Below, in pieces: positions 35,672 through 43,776 of a DNA stretch of 64,000 bases. The DNA lies in assembly GCF_010119935.1 (NCBI RefSeq), contig NZ_CP048209.1, forward strand, positions 4,901,001-4,965,000, read 5' to 3'. The stretch's first letter is position 1. Every line of letters begins with the position of its first letter. The notes below the pieces were generated by a model. That model was not told where the DNA came from. It made no database searches and saw only the letters and a program-made list of their open reading frames with translations. The stretch comes from Paenibacillus lycopersici (GTDB lineage: Bacteria > Bacillota > Bacilli > Paenibacillales > Paenibacillaceae). A program made the position numbers and the translations under genes.

Positions 35672-36061
35672 ATGATGGATTTTGGTTTGCTTCTTATTCG
35701 CGTCGTGATCGGTTTGCTGTTCATCGGGCACGGTGCCCAGAAGCTGTTCGGCTGGTTCGGCGGCTACGGCCCGAAAGGAACCGGCGGCTGGATGGAATCG
35801 ATCGGCATTAAACCCGGCGTCGCGATGGCTGTTATCTCCGGTTTGATGGAACTCGTCGGCGGCCTCCTGTTCGGAGCCGGACTCTTCACCGTCGTCGGCG
35901 CCGTTCTGATTGCTCTGACGATGCTCGGCGCAATCGTGAAGGTGCATGGCAAGAACGGTCTCTGGTCGACAGCCAACGGCATCGAGCTGCCGCTCATCAT
36001 TCTGGTCGTCGTGATCGGCGTGGCCTTCATCGGAGCAGGCGACTACGCCGTATTGAACTAA
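35672..36061 (+). CDS. mhqP: DoxX-family membrane protein (MhqP-like)
   Basis: 129 residues from ATG 35672, 9 nt after GGAGG; two upstream in-frame ATGs are too close to it. Four membrane helices: LLLIRVVIGLLFIGHG, then GVAMAVISGLMELVGGLLF, LFTVVGAVLIALTMLG, and IELPLIILVVVIGVAFIGAG. QKLFGWFGGYGPKGTGGWME is the DoxX loop. In Bacillus, MhqP is induced by quinones and encoded with a ring-cleaving dioxygenase, as here. Precise activity unknown, possibly quinone or thiol redox at the membrane. First gene of the operon. Confidence 0.8.
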   Translation: MMDFGLLLIRVVIGLLFIGHGAQKLFGWFGGYGPKGTGGWMESIGIKPGVAMAVISGLMELVGGLLFGAGLFTVVGAVLIALTMLGAIVKVHGKNGLWSTANGIELPLIILVVVIGVAFIGAGDYAVLN

Positions 36062-36159
36062 TACAGTCCTGACTCGCAGCAGATCGCCCGCGTAACGAAC
36101 GAGATTTTCAATAACAGCGGCCTGACTTGGCCATACTCAAAAACTAGGAGGGTTTTCAC

Positions 36160-37110
36160 ATGAACTATCATACCGCCGGCATTCACCATGTCACTTCCTT
36201 CGTCCGCCATCCGCAGGATAACGTCGATTTCTACGCGGGCCTGCTCGGCTTGCGGCTGGTCAAGCAAACGATCAATTTCGACGCGCCGGACGTGTACCAT
36301 CTGTATTTCGGCAATGAAATCGGCGGTCCGGGCACCGTCATGACGTTCTTCCCTTCCGAAGGCGCCCGCGTCGGCAAAGCGGGCGGCGGCCAAGTTGGCT
36401 ACACGACGTTCGTCGTGCCGGTCGGCGCGCTTTCCTTCTGGGAGGCGCGGCTGGCGAAATTCAACGTCGCCTTCGAAAGGACGGCGCGTTTCGGCGAAAC
36501 GTACCTGCAGTTCAAGGACGGCGACGGACTCCAGCTGGAGCTCGTCGAACGCGAGGAAGGCGCGCCCAGCGAGTGGTCGTTCGGCGGCGTCCCTGCGGAC
36601 CAAGCGATCAAAGGCTTCGGCGGAGCGATCCTGTACAGCACGAAGCCGGCGCAAACGCAAGATACGCTGGCCAATGTCCTGGGGCTTGAGCGCATCGGCG
36701 AAGAGAACGGCCTTGTCCGCTTCCGCGCGGCCGGCGACATCGGCAACGTCATCGACGTCAACGCCGAGCCGATGCCTTGGGGAGCGGGCGGCGCCGGAAC
36801 CGTGCATCATATCGCATGGCGCGCAGCAAGCTATGAGGATCATGCGAAGTGGCGCGAGCATGTCATTGCGAAAGGCTTCCACGCGACCGACATCATCGAC
36901 CGCCAATATTTCAACGCGATCTACTTCCGCGAAGCCGGCGGCATCCTGTTCGAAATCGCAACCGATGCGCCCGGATTCCAGCGCGATGAAGAATACGCTC
37001 TGCTTGGCGGCAAGCTGATGCTCCCTTCGTGGTACGAACCGCAGCGCGGCGTCATCGAGCAGAACCTGTTCCCGATCGAAGTCCGGGTATTGGAGGGCGA
37101 TGAATCATGA
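36160..37110 (+). CDS. mhqO: VOC-family ring-cleaving dioxygenase (MhqO/MhqE-like)
   Basis: 316 residues, matching the MhqA/E/O size class. Two VOC halves: the N-terminal module opens TAGIHHVTSFVRHPQDNVDFY (first metal His), the second has GTVHHIAWRAASYEDH (second metal His), and GGILFEIATDAPGF gives the Glu ligand. Family members open hydroquinone or catechol rings using Fe(II) or Mn(II). AGGAGG precedes the ATG, and its stop overlaps the next start (ATGA). With the DoxX and esterase genes it forms a 2-methylhydroquinone/catechol detoxification unit. Confidence 0.87.
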   Translation: MNYHTAGIHHVTSFVRHPQDNVDFYAGLLGLRLVKQTINFDAPDVYHLYFGNEIGGPGTVMTFFPSEGARVGKAGGGQVGYTTFVVPVGALSFWEARLAKFNVAFERTARFGETYLQFKDGDGLQLELVEREEGAPSEWSFGGVPADQAIKGFGGAILYSTKPAQTQDTLANVLGLERIGEENGLVRFRAAGDIGNVIDVNAEPMPWGAGGAGTVHHIAWRAASYEDHAKWREHVIAKGFHATDIIDRQYFNAIYFREAGGILFEIATDAPGFQRDEEYALLGGKLMLPSWYEPQRGVIEQNLFPIEVRVLEGDES

Positions 37111-37718
37111 GGCATCTCTTCCAGGCCGGCCCCGACGCCAATGCGCCCGTGCTGCTGCTGCTGCACGGCACGGGCGGCACCGAGCATGACCTGCTGCCGC
37201 TGGCGCAGCTGCTCTCCCCCTCTTCTTCCGTCCTGAGCGTGCGGGGCAGCGTGCTGGAGAACGGGATGCCCCGTTTCTTCCGCAGGCTTGCCGAGGGCGT
37301 TTTCGACGAAGCGGATTTGAAGTTCCGCACGAAGGAATTGTACGATTTCATTGCCGAAGCGTCCGAGCAATACGGCTTCGACCGCAGCAACGTCGTTGCC
37401 GCAGGCTATTCCAACGGAGCGAACATCGCGGGCAGCTTGCTTTTCCATTACGCCGACGCGCTTCGGGGCGCCGTGCTTCACCATCCGATGGTTCCGCTTC
37501 GCGGCCAGGCGCTTCCGGATCTGACGAACGTCCCCGTTTTCATCGCGGCGGGCACGAACGATCCGATCTGCTCGGCTTCCGAATCGGAGGAGCTGACCTC
37601 GCTGCTGCAAGGCGCCGGCGCTTCCGTGTCGATCTATTGGGAGAATAACGGCCATCGCTTGTCGTCATCCGAAGCGCACCGGGCGGCCGAGTGGTTCAGA
37701 ACGGCATTTCCATCCTAA
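37107..37718 (+). CDS. mhqD: alpha/beta hydrolase (MhqD-like carboxylesterase)
   Basis: 203 residues, the size of MhqD/YodD and related phospholipase/carboxylesterases. Oxyanion segment LLHGTGGTEHDLL, nucleophile elbow AAGYSNGAN (Ser), acid AGTNDPICS (Asp), base NNGHRLS (His). It is coupled to the dioxygenase gene by a 4-bp overlap with GGAGGG upstream. It probably hydrolyses ester or lactone products arising from ring cleavage (inference from the Bacillus operons). Confidence 0.85.
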   Translation: MRHLFQAGPDANAPVLLLLHGTGGTEHDLLPLAQLLSPSSSVLSVRGSVLENGMPRFFRRLAEGVFDEADLKFRTKELYDFIAEASEQYGFDRSNVVAAGYSNGANIAGSLLFHYADALRGAVLHHPMVPLRGQALPDLTNVPVFIAAGTNDPICSASESEELTSLLQGAGASVSIYWENNGHRLSSSEAHRAAEWFRTAFPS

Positions 37719-37735
37719 CGACGTGAGGCGTACGC

Positions 37736-38353
37736 ATGCGATCGATCGATCCCGCAAGCCGGAGCGAGCGCGATAATTATAAATTCATGATCGGCAGCAT
37801 CATTCCTCGGCCCATTGCATGGGTGACGACGCTGACGCCGTCCGGCACCGTCAATGCGGCGCCGTTCAGCTACTTTACTATCGTCACCGCGAACCCGCCG
37901 ATGATAGCCGTCTCGGTGCAGCGCAAGAACGGCGTCATGAAGGACACCGCGCGCAACGCCGCCGACCTTGGCGAATTCGTCGTCCACGCCGCCGACGAGC
38001 GCAGCGTCGCGCAGATGAACCAGACCGCCGCCAGCCTCGGCCCCGAAGAAAGCGAAGTCGAAGCCGCGGGCCTAACGACGGTACCGAGCGAAGCGGTGCG
38101 CGTGCCCGGCATCGCCGAATCCCCCATCCGGATGGAATGCATCCTCGAACGCTCGATATCGCTTGGCGGAACGGACGGCGCGCCGGCTTGCGATTTGCTC
38201 ATCGGACGAATCGTCCGCTTTCACGTGGAGGAACGCCTGTATGACGAGCACGGCCATATCGACGCTGCGGCGCTGAAGCCGGTCAGCCGGCTGGCCGGCA
38301 ACAGCTACGCCTTGCTCGGCGATACGTTCGAGATCGAACGGCCTTCATCTTGA
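37736..38353 (+). CDS. flavin reductase-like FMN-binding protein
   Basis: 205 residues. PRPIAWVTTLTPSGTVNAAPFSYFT and NPPMIAVSVQRKNGVMKDT are the hallmark FMN-binding segments of the flavin reductase-like family; GEFVVHAADE follows. It ends the mhq-like operon, 17 bp after the esterase, with a weak ribosome binding site. It could supply reduced flavin or reduce quinone-like compounds directly. A terminator lies 38 bp after the stop. Confidence 0.85.
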   Translation: MRSIDPASRSERDNYKFMIGSIIPRPIAWVTTLTPSGTVNAAPFSYFTIVTANPPMIAVSVQRKNGVMKDTARNAADLGEFVVHAADERSVAQMNQTAASLGPEESEVEAAGLTTVPSEAVRVPGIAESPIRMECILERSISLGGTDGAPACDLLIGRIVRFHVEERLYDEHGHIDAAALKPVSRLAGNSYALLGDTFEIERPSS

Positions 38354-38391
38354 CCGACCGTCTGCTTAAGTCTGCATAGGAGTGGCCATAA

Positions 38392-38413
38392 GTCCGCGGG
38401 AACGCGGGCTTTT
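38392..38413 (+). terminator. terminator of the mhq-like operon
   Basis: GTCCGCG (38392-38398) pairs with CGCGGGC (38403-38409, one G-U) around GGAA, followed by TTTT. Confidence 0.65.
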
Positions 38414-38516
38414 GCTCGTGCAGGTTGCGGTTTCGCCCCATTCGGGGTACTATCGTAACATTGAGTACATAGGCAAGCTGCCTGATTTTCGCATGAGAGG
38501 AAATGAATGAACAGCT

Positions 38517-39707
38517 ATGATTATTAAACCTAGAACACGCGGTTTTATTTGCACGACCGCGCATCCGGTCGGCTGCGCCCATCAAGTTCAGGAGCAAATG
38601 GATTACGTGAAAGCGCATCCCGCCCTGCAAGGCCCGCGCAACGTGCTCGTCATCGGCGCGTCCGCAGGCTACGGGCTAGCGGCCCGGATCGTGGCAGCCT
38701 TCGGCGCGGGCGCCAATACGATCGGCATTTACCGCGCCGGCGAAGGCAAGCCCGGACGCACCGCCTCGGCGGGCTGGTACAACTCGGCCGCGTTCGAGCA
38801 AGCGGCGCAAGCGGCCGGCCTGAAATCGTTCAGCGTCACCGGCGACGCGTTCACCGCCGAGACGAAAGCCAAAGCCGTCGAGACGATTCGCCGCGAGCTC
38901 GGCCAAGTCGATCTCGTCGTCTACAGCGTCGCTTCGGCGCGCAGAACCGATCCCGTCACGGGCGAGACGTTCAATTCCGTCTTGAAGCCGCTCGGCGGCA
39001 CGTACACGAACAAGACGGTCAACTTCCACTCCGGCGAAGTGAGCATGATTTCCATCGAGCCGGCGAACGAGCAGGAGACGAAGGAAACCGTAGCCGTCAT
39101 GGGCGGCGACGACTGGCAGCTGTGGATCGACGCGCTGCGGGAAGGCGGCGTGCTGGCCGATAACGCGACGACGATCTCGTACTCGTACATCGGTTCGCGC
39201 ATCACGCAGCCGATCTATCGCGACGGCACGATCGGTCAAGCCAAGGACCATCTCGAAGCGACGGCGAAACGGCTGAACGAACAGCTCGGCGCCACCGGCG
39301 GCCGCGCGTTCGTCACCGTCAGCAAAGCGCTCGTGACCCAGTCCAGCTCCGCGATTCCCGTCGTGCCGCTCTACATTTCCGCGCTGTACAAGGTCATGAA
39401 GGAGAAAGGCATCCACGAAGGCTGCATCGAGCAGACCTACCGCCTGTTCTCCGAGCGGCTGTACGCCGGAGGCGAAGTGCCGGTCGACGAAGAAGGCCGC
39501 ATCCGCATCGACGACCGGGAGCTGCGCGAAGACGTGCAGAGCGAAGTCGCGAAGTTGTGGGAGGCCGTGACGACCGACAATATCGAGCAGTTGACCGACC
39601 TCGCCGGCTACCGGCAGGAGTTCTTCCAGCTGTTCGGCTTCGAAACGGACGGCGTCGATTACGAAGCGGACGTGGATCCGATGGTCGAGGTGCCGAACGT
39701 ATTGTAA
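38517..39707 (+). CDS. fabV: FabV-type enoyl-[ACP]/trans-2-enoyl-CoA reductase
   Basis: 396 residues, the expected length. MIIKPRTRGFICTTAHPVGC is the conserved N-terminus. NVLVIGASAGYGLAARIVAAFGAGA is the long Rossmann loop. The catalytic Tyr-x8-Lys pattern lies in SRITQPIYRDGTIGQAKDHL, and GMxxGCIEQ-like GIHEGCIEQTYRLF follows. It reduces trans-2-enoyl-ACP or -CoA with NAD(P)H in fatty-acid synthesis, and FabV enzymes are generally triclosan-insensitive. GAGAGG stands about 14 nt before the ATG, a rather long spacing. Single-gene unit with its own strong terminator. Confidence 0.94.
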   Translation: MIIKPRTRGFICTTAHPVGCAHQVQEQMDYVKAHPALQGPRNVLVIGASAGYGLAARIVAAFGAGANTIGIYRAGEGKPGRTASAGWYNSAAFEQAAQAAGLKSFSVTGDAFTAETKAKAVETIRRELGQVDLVVYSVASARRTDPVTGETFNSVLKPLGGTYTNKTVNFHSGEVSMISIEPANEQETKETVAVMGGDDWQLWIDALREGGVLADNATTISYSYIGSRITQPIYRDGTIGQAKDHLEATAKRLNEQLGATGGRAFVTVSKALVTQSSSAIPVVPLYISALYKVMKEKGIHEGCIEQTYRLFSERLYAGGEVPVDEEGRIRIDDRELREDVQSEVAKLWEAVTTDNIEQLTDLAGYRQEFFQLFGFETDGVDYEADVDPMVEVPNVL

Positions 39708-39723
39708 GGATAGTTGACCGGGC

Positions 39724-39754
39724 CGGGTTCCTCTTGGGAGGAGCCCGTTTTTTT
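39724..39754 (+). terminator. fabV terminator
   Basis: CGGGTTCCTC pairs with GAGGAGCCCG (one G-U), loop TTGG, followed by seven T. Confidence 0.9.
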
Positions 39755-39824
39755 GATGAGCGGGATACAGCAGATCGTAACTGCGCAGGCGGGAACCTCG
39801 GCTTTTTGAGTGTCTGAGCTGCGT

Positions 39825-39925
39825 AGTAACTGAGTAACTGGGTAACTGAGTAACTAAACATCTGACTAACATTTTAGTATTCGTGCATCTGACTAACATT
39901 AAGTATTCGAGCATCTGACTAATCT
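39825..39925. repeat. short direct repeats (GTAACTGA and GCATCTGACTAA words)
   Basis: GTAACTG-type words occur four times in a row at about 39828-39862, followed by three ATCTGACTAA blocks to 39925. The region 39760-40097 contains no gene I can support. Confidence 0.6.
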
Positions 39926-40097
39926 AGCCTCTGCACAACCGAATTCGGCTTACGGAGGATTTAACATCTAAGCTTTGGGCATCTGAATAGCCGAACCTCG
40001 GGCCCGAGCTTCTGATCCCGATCCTATTCGTCAAGAGGCCGCATATCCTCCCACTCTCTGACTATCTAGCTTCACTTAGCCCGGCCGAGCCTCCTGC

Positions 40098-40635
40098 TGC
40101 GTAGTACTGAAGCTGCGAAGCGGCGCGGACGTAACTCCGTTCGTTTCTCACCGCTCGCCCCTCCTTCAAGTGAAGATTCGTCATCGGCTGACTTCCGGGC
40201 CACGACTGCTTACTAGCCTCACTATTGCGAGCCAAGTCTTGTTGCGCAGTGTCCTTGAAGATAAGCTGCGCGGACGTAACTCCGTTCGTTTCTCACCGCT
40301 CGACCCTCCTTCAAGTGAAGATTCGTCATCGGCTGACTTCCGGGCCACGACTGCTTACTAGCCTCACTATTGCTAGCCAAGTCTTGTTGCGCAGTGTCCT
40401 TGAAGAGAAGCGGCGCGGACGTAACTCCGTTCGTTTCTCACCGCTCGACCCTCCTTCAAGTGAATTCGTCATCGGCTGACTTTCTAGCCCCGACTGCTAA
40501 CTAGCTTCACTATAGTCAGCCAAGTCTTGTTGTGCAGTGTCCTTGAAGATAAGCTGCGCGGACGTAACTCCGTTCGTTTCTCACCGCTCGACCCTCCTTC
40601 AAGTGAATTCGTCATCGGCTGACATCCAGGCCCCG
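40098..40635. repeat. four tandem copies of a 145-bp repeat
   Basis: GCGGACGTAACTCCGTTCG begins at 40125, 40270, 40415 and 40558. Each copy also carries TCACCGCTCG, CTTCAAGTGAA and TCGTCATCGGCTGAC. Copies 2 and 3 are nearly identical; copies 3 and 4 lack a few bases (AGATT). The ORFs inside are not gene-like. The last copy supplies the -35 of the promoter for the nuclease-like gene. Confidence 0.85.
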
Positions 40636-40648
40636 AGCGTGATATACT
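40619..40648 (+). promoter_or_regulatory. promoter of the nuclease-like gene
   Basis: CTGACA (40619-40624), 18-bp spacer, TATACT (40643-40648). The -35 arises from the repeat edge; other copies read CTGACT. Confidence 0.55.
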
Positions 40649-40659
40649 AGGTACAGACG

Positions 40660-40713
40660 AAGAACGTCCTTTTTCACCGATTTCGGTGCACGGGGACGTT
40701 CTTTTTATTTTTT
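40660..40713 (+). terminator. leader terminator/attenuator before the nuclease-like gene
   Basis: AAGAACGTCC (40660-40669) pairs with GGACGTTCTT (40694-40703). A nested stem CACCG/CGGTG (40675-40688) sits in the loop, and TTTTATTTTTTA follows. It lies about 10 nt after the predicted start site and 17 nt before the gene, so most transcripts should stop unless read-through is regulated. Confidence 0.8.
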
Positions 40714-40729
40714 ATCCGGGAGGTTTCAT

Positions 40730-41416
40730 ATGGAGACAACTACATTTGAGGCGGCTTATGAACTTTGGATCGGCGCACATGCCGAGCAGCGAACCGGAGA
40801 ACGGCGCGGACGTCTCGTTCGCGGTCATCAATATGCTGAAAAGCTTCTGCTCCAGCACGTTTGGTGGCCGCTATTCGGAAACTTCGACCATTTGCACCCG
40901 GAATACGAAGTCATGGATTGGAATCGCAAATCGCAATTTATGGATTTCGCTTACACCCCACCATTCGGGCGATTCGGCATCGAGTGCGACGGTTATCAAA
41001 GTCATGTGAAGGACATGGATCGCGAACGGTTCAGCTATGCGCTTAACCGCGACAATTACCTGACAGGCATGGGCTGGAAAATGATTCACTTCTCCTTCGA
41101 CGATATCCAGCATCGGCCGGAACTGTGCCGCATGCTCCTGCAGCTCATCGTTGGTCCGCAGCTGCTGCGTTCTCCGCGCTCTGAGTGGGCGGTGCTAACA
41201 TTGTTTGAGAAAGAAGTATTGCGTCTGGCTTGTCAGATGACAAAGCCAATTCGTACAAAGGATGTTTCCTCGTATTTTCAAGTGGGGTTCAGAGTCGCCC
41301 GGAACGCATTGCGAAAGTTATGCACGATCGATTTATTGACTCCTATATCAAATGGCACCTATGTTACTGGTTATCAAGTCAATGAACGAACTTATGAAAA
41401 ATTAATACTTTTATAA
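40730..41416 (+). CDS. PDDEXK/DUF559-like nuclease domain with winged-helix-like C-terminus
   Basis: 228 residues. Residues about 20-145 resemble the DUF559/Vsr-like restriction fold: QYAEKLLLQHVWWPLFG, MDFAYTPPFGRFGIECDG with acidic ECDG, then QSHVKDMDRERFSYALNRDNYL and WKMIHFSFDDI, echoing the E-x-D-G...H...D/R...L...G...F pattern. Residues about 160-228 look like a winged-helix DNA-binding unit (FEKEVLRLACQMTKPIRTKDV, VGFRVARNALRKLC). GGGAGG precedes the ATG, with a terminator just upstream. The gene sits alone between two tandem-repeat arrays, and its 3' half is AT-richer than its neighbours. Possible repeat-associated endonuclease or regulator; the function is not established. Confidence 0.7.
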   Translation: METTTFEAAYELWIGAHAEQRTGERRGRLVRGHQYAEKLLLQHVWWPLFGNFDHLHPEYEVMDWNRKSQFMDFAYTPPFGRFGIECDGYQSHVKDMDRERFSYALNRDNYLTGMGWKMIHFSFDDIQHRPELCRMLLQLIVGPQLLRSPRSEWAVLTLFEKEVLRLACQMTKPIRTKDVSSYFQVGFRVARNALRKLCTIDLLTPISNGTYVTGYQVNERTYEKLILL

Positions 41417-41439
41417 TCGTGGCAAGGTCACCGCTGGAA

Positions 41440-42115
41440 CTTTTGATGCCATGTAGCCGCTTTGCGCCGCAATTCCTGTCACCGCAGCAACTTTGGGCGA
41501 TTATTTAGACGCTGTGGGCCGTAATTCCTGTCACCGCAGCAACTTTGGGCGACTATTTAGACGCTTTGCGCTGTAATTCCTGTCACCTCAGCAACTTTGG
41601 GCGACTATTTAGACGTTTTCGCTGTAATTCCTGTCACCGCAGCAACTTTGGGCGACTATTTAGACGCTTTGCGCTGTAATTCCTGTCACCGCAGCAACTT
41701 TGGGCGACTATTTAGACGCTTTGCGCCGCAATTCCTGTCACCGCAGCAACTTTGGGCGATTATTTAGACGCTGTGGGCCGTAATTCCTGTCACCGCAGCA
41801 ACTTTGGGCGACTATTTAGACGCTTTGCGCTGTAATTCCTGTCACCTCAGCAACTTTGGGCGACTATTTAGACGCTGTAGGCCGTAATTCCTGTCACCGC
41901 AGCAACTTTGGGCGACTATTTAGACGCTTTGCGCTGTAATTCCTGTCACCTCAGCAACTTTGGGCGACTTTTTAGACGTTTTCGCTGTAATTCCTGTCAC
42001 CGCAGCAACTTTGAGCGATTATTTAGACGCTGTGGGCCGTAATTCCTGTCACCGCAGCAACTTTGGGCGACTATTTAGACGCTTTGCGCTGCAATTCCTG
42101 TCACCTTAGCAACTT
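41440..42115. repeat. thirteen tandem copies of a 52-bp repeat
   Basis: ATTCCTGTCAC recurs from 41472 to 42094 at 52-bp steps (two units are 51 bp). The core is CACCGCAGCAACTTTGGGCG, followed by ACTATTTAGACGC. A five-unit (about 260 bp) block appears duplicated: the order of variants in units 1-3 recurs in units 6-8. There are no unique spacers, so it is not CRISPR. No ORF crosses it convincingly. Confidence 0.92.
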
Positions 42116-42149
42116 TCCCGCCACGAGGCACCTCAGCTAGCCTAAAGAC

Positions 42150-42179
42150 AAGAGCTCGCCCCCGCAGGGACGAGCTCTT
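42150..42179. terminator. bidirectional terminator
   Basis: AAGAGCTCG (42150-42158) pairs with CGAGCTCTT (42171-42179), with an inner CCC/GGG. T-rich flanks occur on both strands. It ends the dehydrogenase gene (minus) and isolates it from the repeat array. Confidence 0.7.
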
Positions 42180-42221
42180 CCTTTCTTGATGGCGTCGCAT
42201 CGCCGGCCGCACGCTGCCAGC

Positions 42222-43235
42222 CTACAGCTTCACCTTCAACCCGGTGCGCGCGCTCTCGACGGCGCCGAACACCATGGCTACGCTCTTGATGTTGTCCAGG
42301 CAGTCGGTCTCGGCCGGGCGGCCCGCTTCGAGCGCCGCGAACATTTCGTCCAGGCAGCCCCAGTGTCCTTCGCTGCCGTCATACACGTCCTGGCCTTCGA
42401 TGCGGACCATCTCCCGGATGAAGCCTTCCGGCTTCTCCGGATCGAGAACCTCGCCGTACGGCATCGACGAGCCGTCCCAGCGCGCGCCGCCTTTGCTCCC
42501 GGTGACGCGCCAATCCGATTCCCACGACGTGTTCAAGCCGTCCGCGCACCACGAGCCGCGGTAGGAGAACACGGAGCCGTCGCTCATTTCGTAGATGCAG
42601 ATCGCCGACGCGTTGCCCGCATACCACGATCCCGGCGGGTTGAATTCATGGCAGTACACGGATACGGGATCCGCGCCCGTAATGAAACGCGCCTGGTCGA
42701 ACGTGTGGATCGCCATATCGACGATCAGCGGGTTATCCATCGCGTCGCGGAAACCGCCGAAATGCGCGCCGAGGAAGAAGTCCGCATGAATCGAGCCGAC
42801 CGTGCCGACGGCGCCGGAACCTACCAGATCGCGGTACGAGCGGATTTGCTTCATGAAGCGGCGATTCTGCATGACGGAGTACCGTTTGCCCGTGGCCTGG
42901 CTCACTTCGACGATCTCCTTGGCATCCGCGAACGATTCCGCCATCGGCTTCTCGCCGAACACGTTGCAGCCTGCCTGCATCGCCGTAATGGCGATTGTCT
43001 TATGGCTCGCCGGAATGGTCACGTCGAATACGAGATTCGCGCCCGTCGCCGCAAGCGCCGCGCTCAAATCCGTGAACGTCGGCACGTGCAGCCCCTTCTT
43101 CGCCGCCATCGCTTTCGCGCTCTCCTCGAAAATATCGACCAGGCCGACGATTTCGGCGTTCGCCCGCTGGATCGCATAATCGATCCAGGTATTGGACATG
43201 CCGCCGCAGCCGGCGACGATGATTTTATGTGTCAT
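42222..43235 (-). CDS. Gfo/Idh/MocA family oxidoreductase
   Basis: 337 residues. TIHKIIVAGCGGMSNTWID-like N-terminus (HKIIVAGCGGMSNTWIDYA) with a GxGG loop; NVFGEKPMAESFADAKEIVE is the EKP motif; DNPLIVDMAIHTFDQARFI carries the catalytic His. GAGGAG is upstream of the ATG. It is separated from the sugar isomerase gene on the same strand by a 37/38-bp repeat array. Probable NAD(P)-dependent sugar dehydrogenase; substrate unknown. Confidence 0.9.
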   Translation of the reverse strand: MTHKIIVAGCGGMSNTWIDYAIQRANAEIVGLVDIFEESAKAMAAKKGLHVPTFTDLSAALAATGANLVFDVTIPASHKTIAITAMQAGCNVFGEKPMAESFADAKEIVEVSQATGKRYSVMQNRRFMKQIRSYRDLVGSGAVGTVGSIHADFFLGAHFGGFRDAMDNPLIVDMAIHTFDQARFITGADPVSVYCHEFNPPGSWYAGNASAICIYEMSDGSVFSYRGSWCADGLNTSWESDWRVTGSKGGARWDGSSMPYGEVLDPEKPEGFIREMVRIEGQDVYDGSEGHWGCLDEMFAALEAGRPAETDCLDNIKSVAMVFGAVESARTGLKVKL

Positions 43236-43776
43236 AGGTCAGTTAAACTCCTCTTCGTTATAATTAGGACCGGATACTCGAATGAAAGCAGCGGTATATG
43301 CGTATCGGATACGGCGGTCCCGCCAATGATTCCTCGCGCATTCCGTAACGAACCGTACGTACCTTCATCGAACATCTAGGGCGATTGTCTAACAGGCAAC
43401 GCACCGCAAACGCCGTCACAGCCGCAGAGGGCAAGCGCCGCAATTGTGCGGCCTTACCTGCTTACAGCCAGCACCGCAACTGCTCGACCGTTCCCTGCTT
43501 ACAGCCAGCACCGCAACTGCTCGACCGTTCCCTGCTTACAGCCTAGCGCCCCAACTGCTCGACCGTCCCCTGCTTACAGCCTAGCGCCCCAACTGCTCGA
43601 CCGTTCCCTGCTTACTGCCTAGCGCCCCAATTGCTCGACCGTTCCCTGCTTACAGCAAGCGCCCCAACAGCTCGACCGTTCCCTGCTTACAGCCAGCGCA
43701 GCAATGACGCGCATTACCAGCTCGCAGCCAGCAGCTCTGCATTCACAACCCAGCTACTGCCGCCTCCTTCCACCCG
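43236..43776. other. 541-bp intergenic region dominated by a short tandem array
   Basis: 43236-43450 holds upstream sequence of the dehydrogenase gene without a clear promoter. The rest is the 37/38-bp array and its decayed edges. No gene seen. Confidence 0.6.
43455..43705. repeat. six copies of a 37-38-bp tandem repeat
   Basis: GCTCGACCG recurs at 43482, 43519, 43557, 43595, 43633 and (as AGCTCGACCG) 43669, each followed by TTCCCTGCTTACAGCC. The units split into two types (CAGCACCGCAACT and TAGCGCCCCAACT). Unrelated in sequence to the 52- and 145-bp arrays. Confidence 0.88.

Noticed and set aside
39956..40097. Possible insertion-sequence remnant near the repeat region
   Set aside because: No transposase-like reading frame, terminal inverted repeats or target duplication found.
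40170..40479. Two short plus-strand ORFs in the 145-bp repeats
   Set aside because: They arise from repeat sequence, begin at repeat-internal ATGs without ribosome binding sites, and encode near-identical low-value peptides.
41440..42115. CRISPR array
   Set aside because: Copies are contiguous 52-bp units with no unique spacers, and there are no cas genes in the window.
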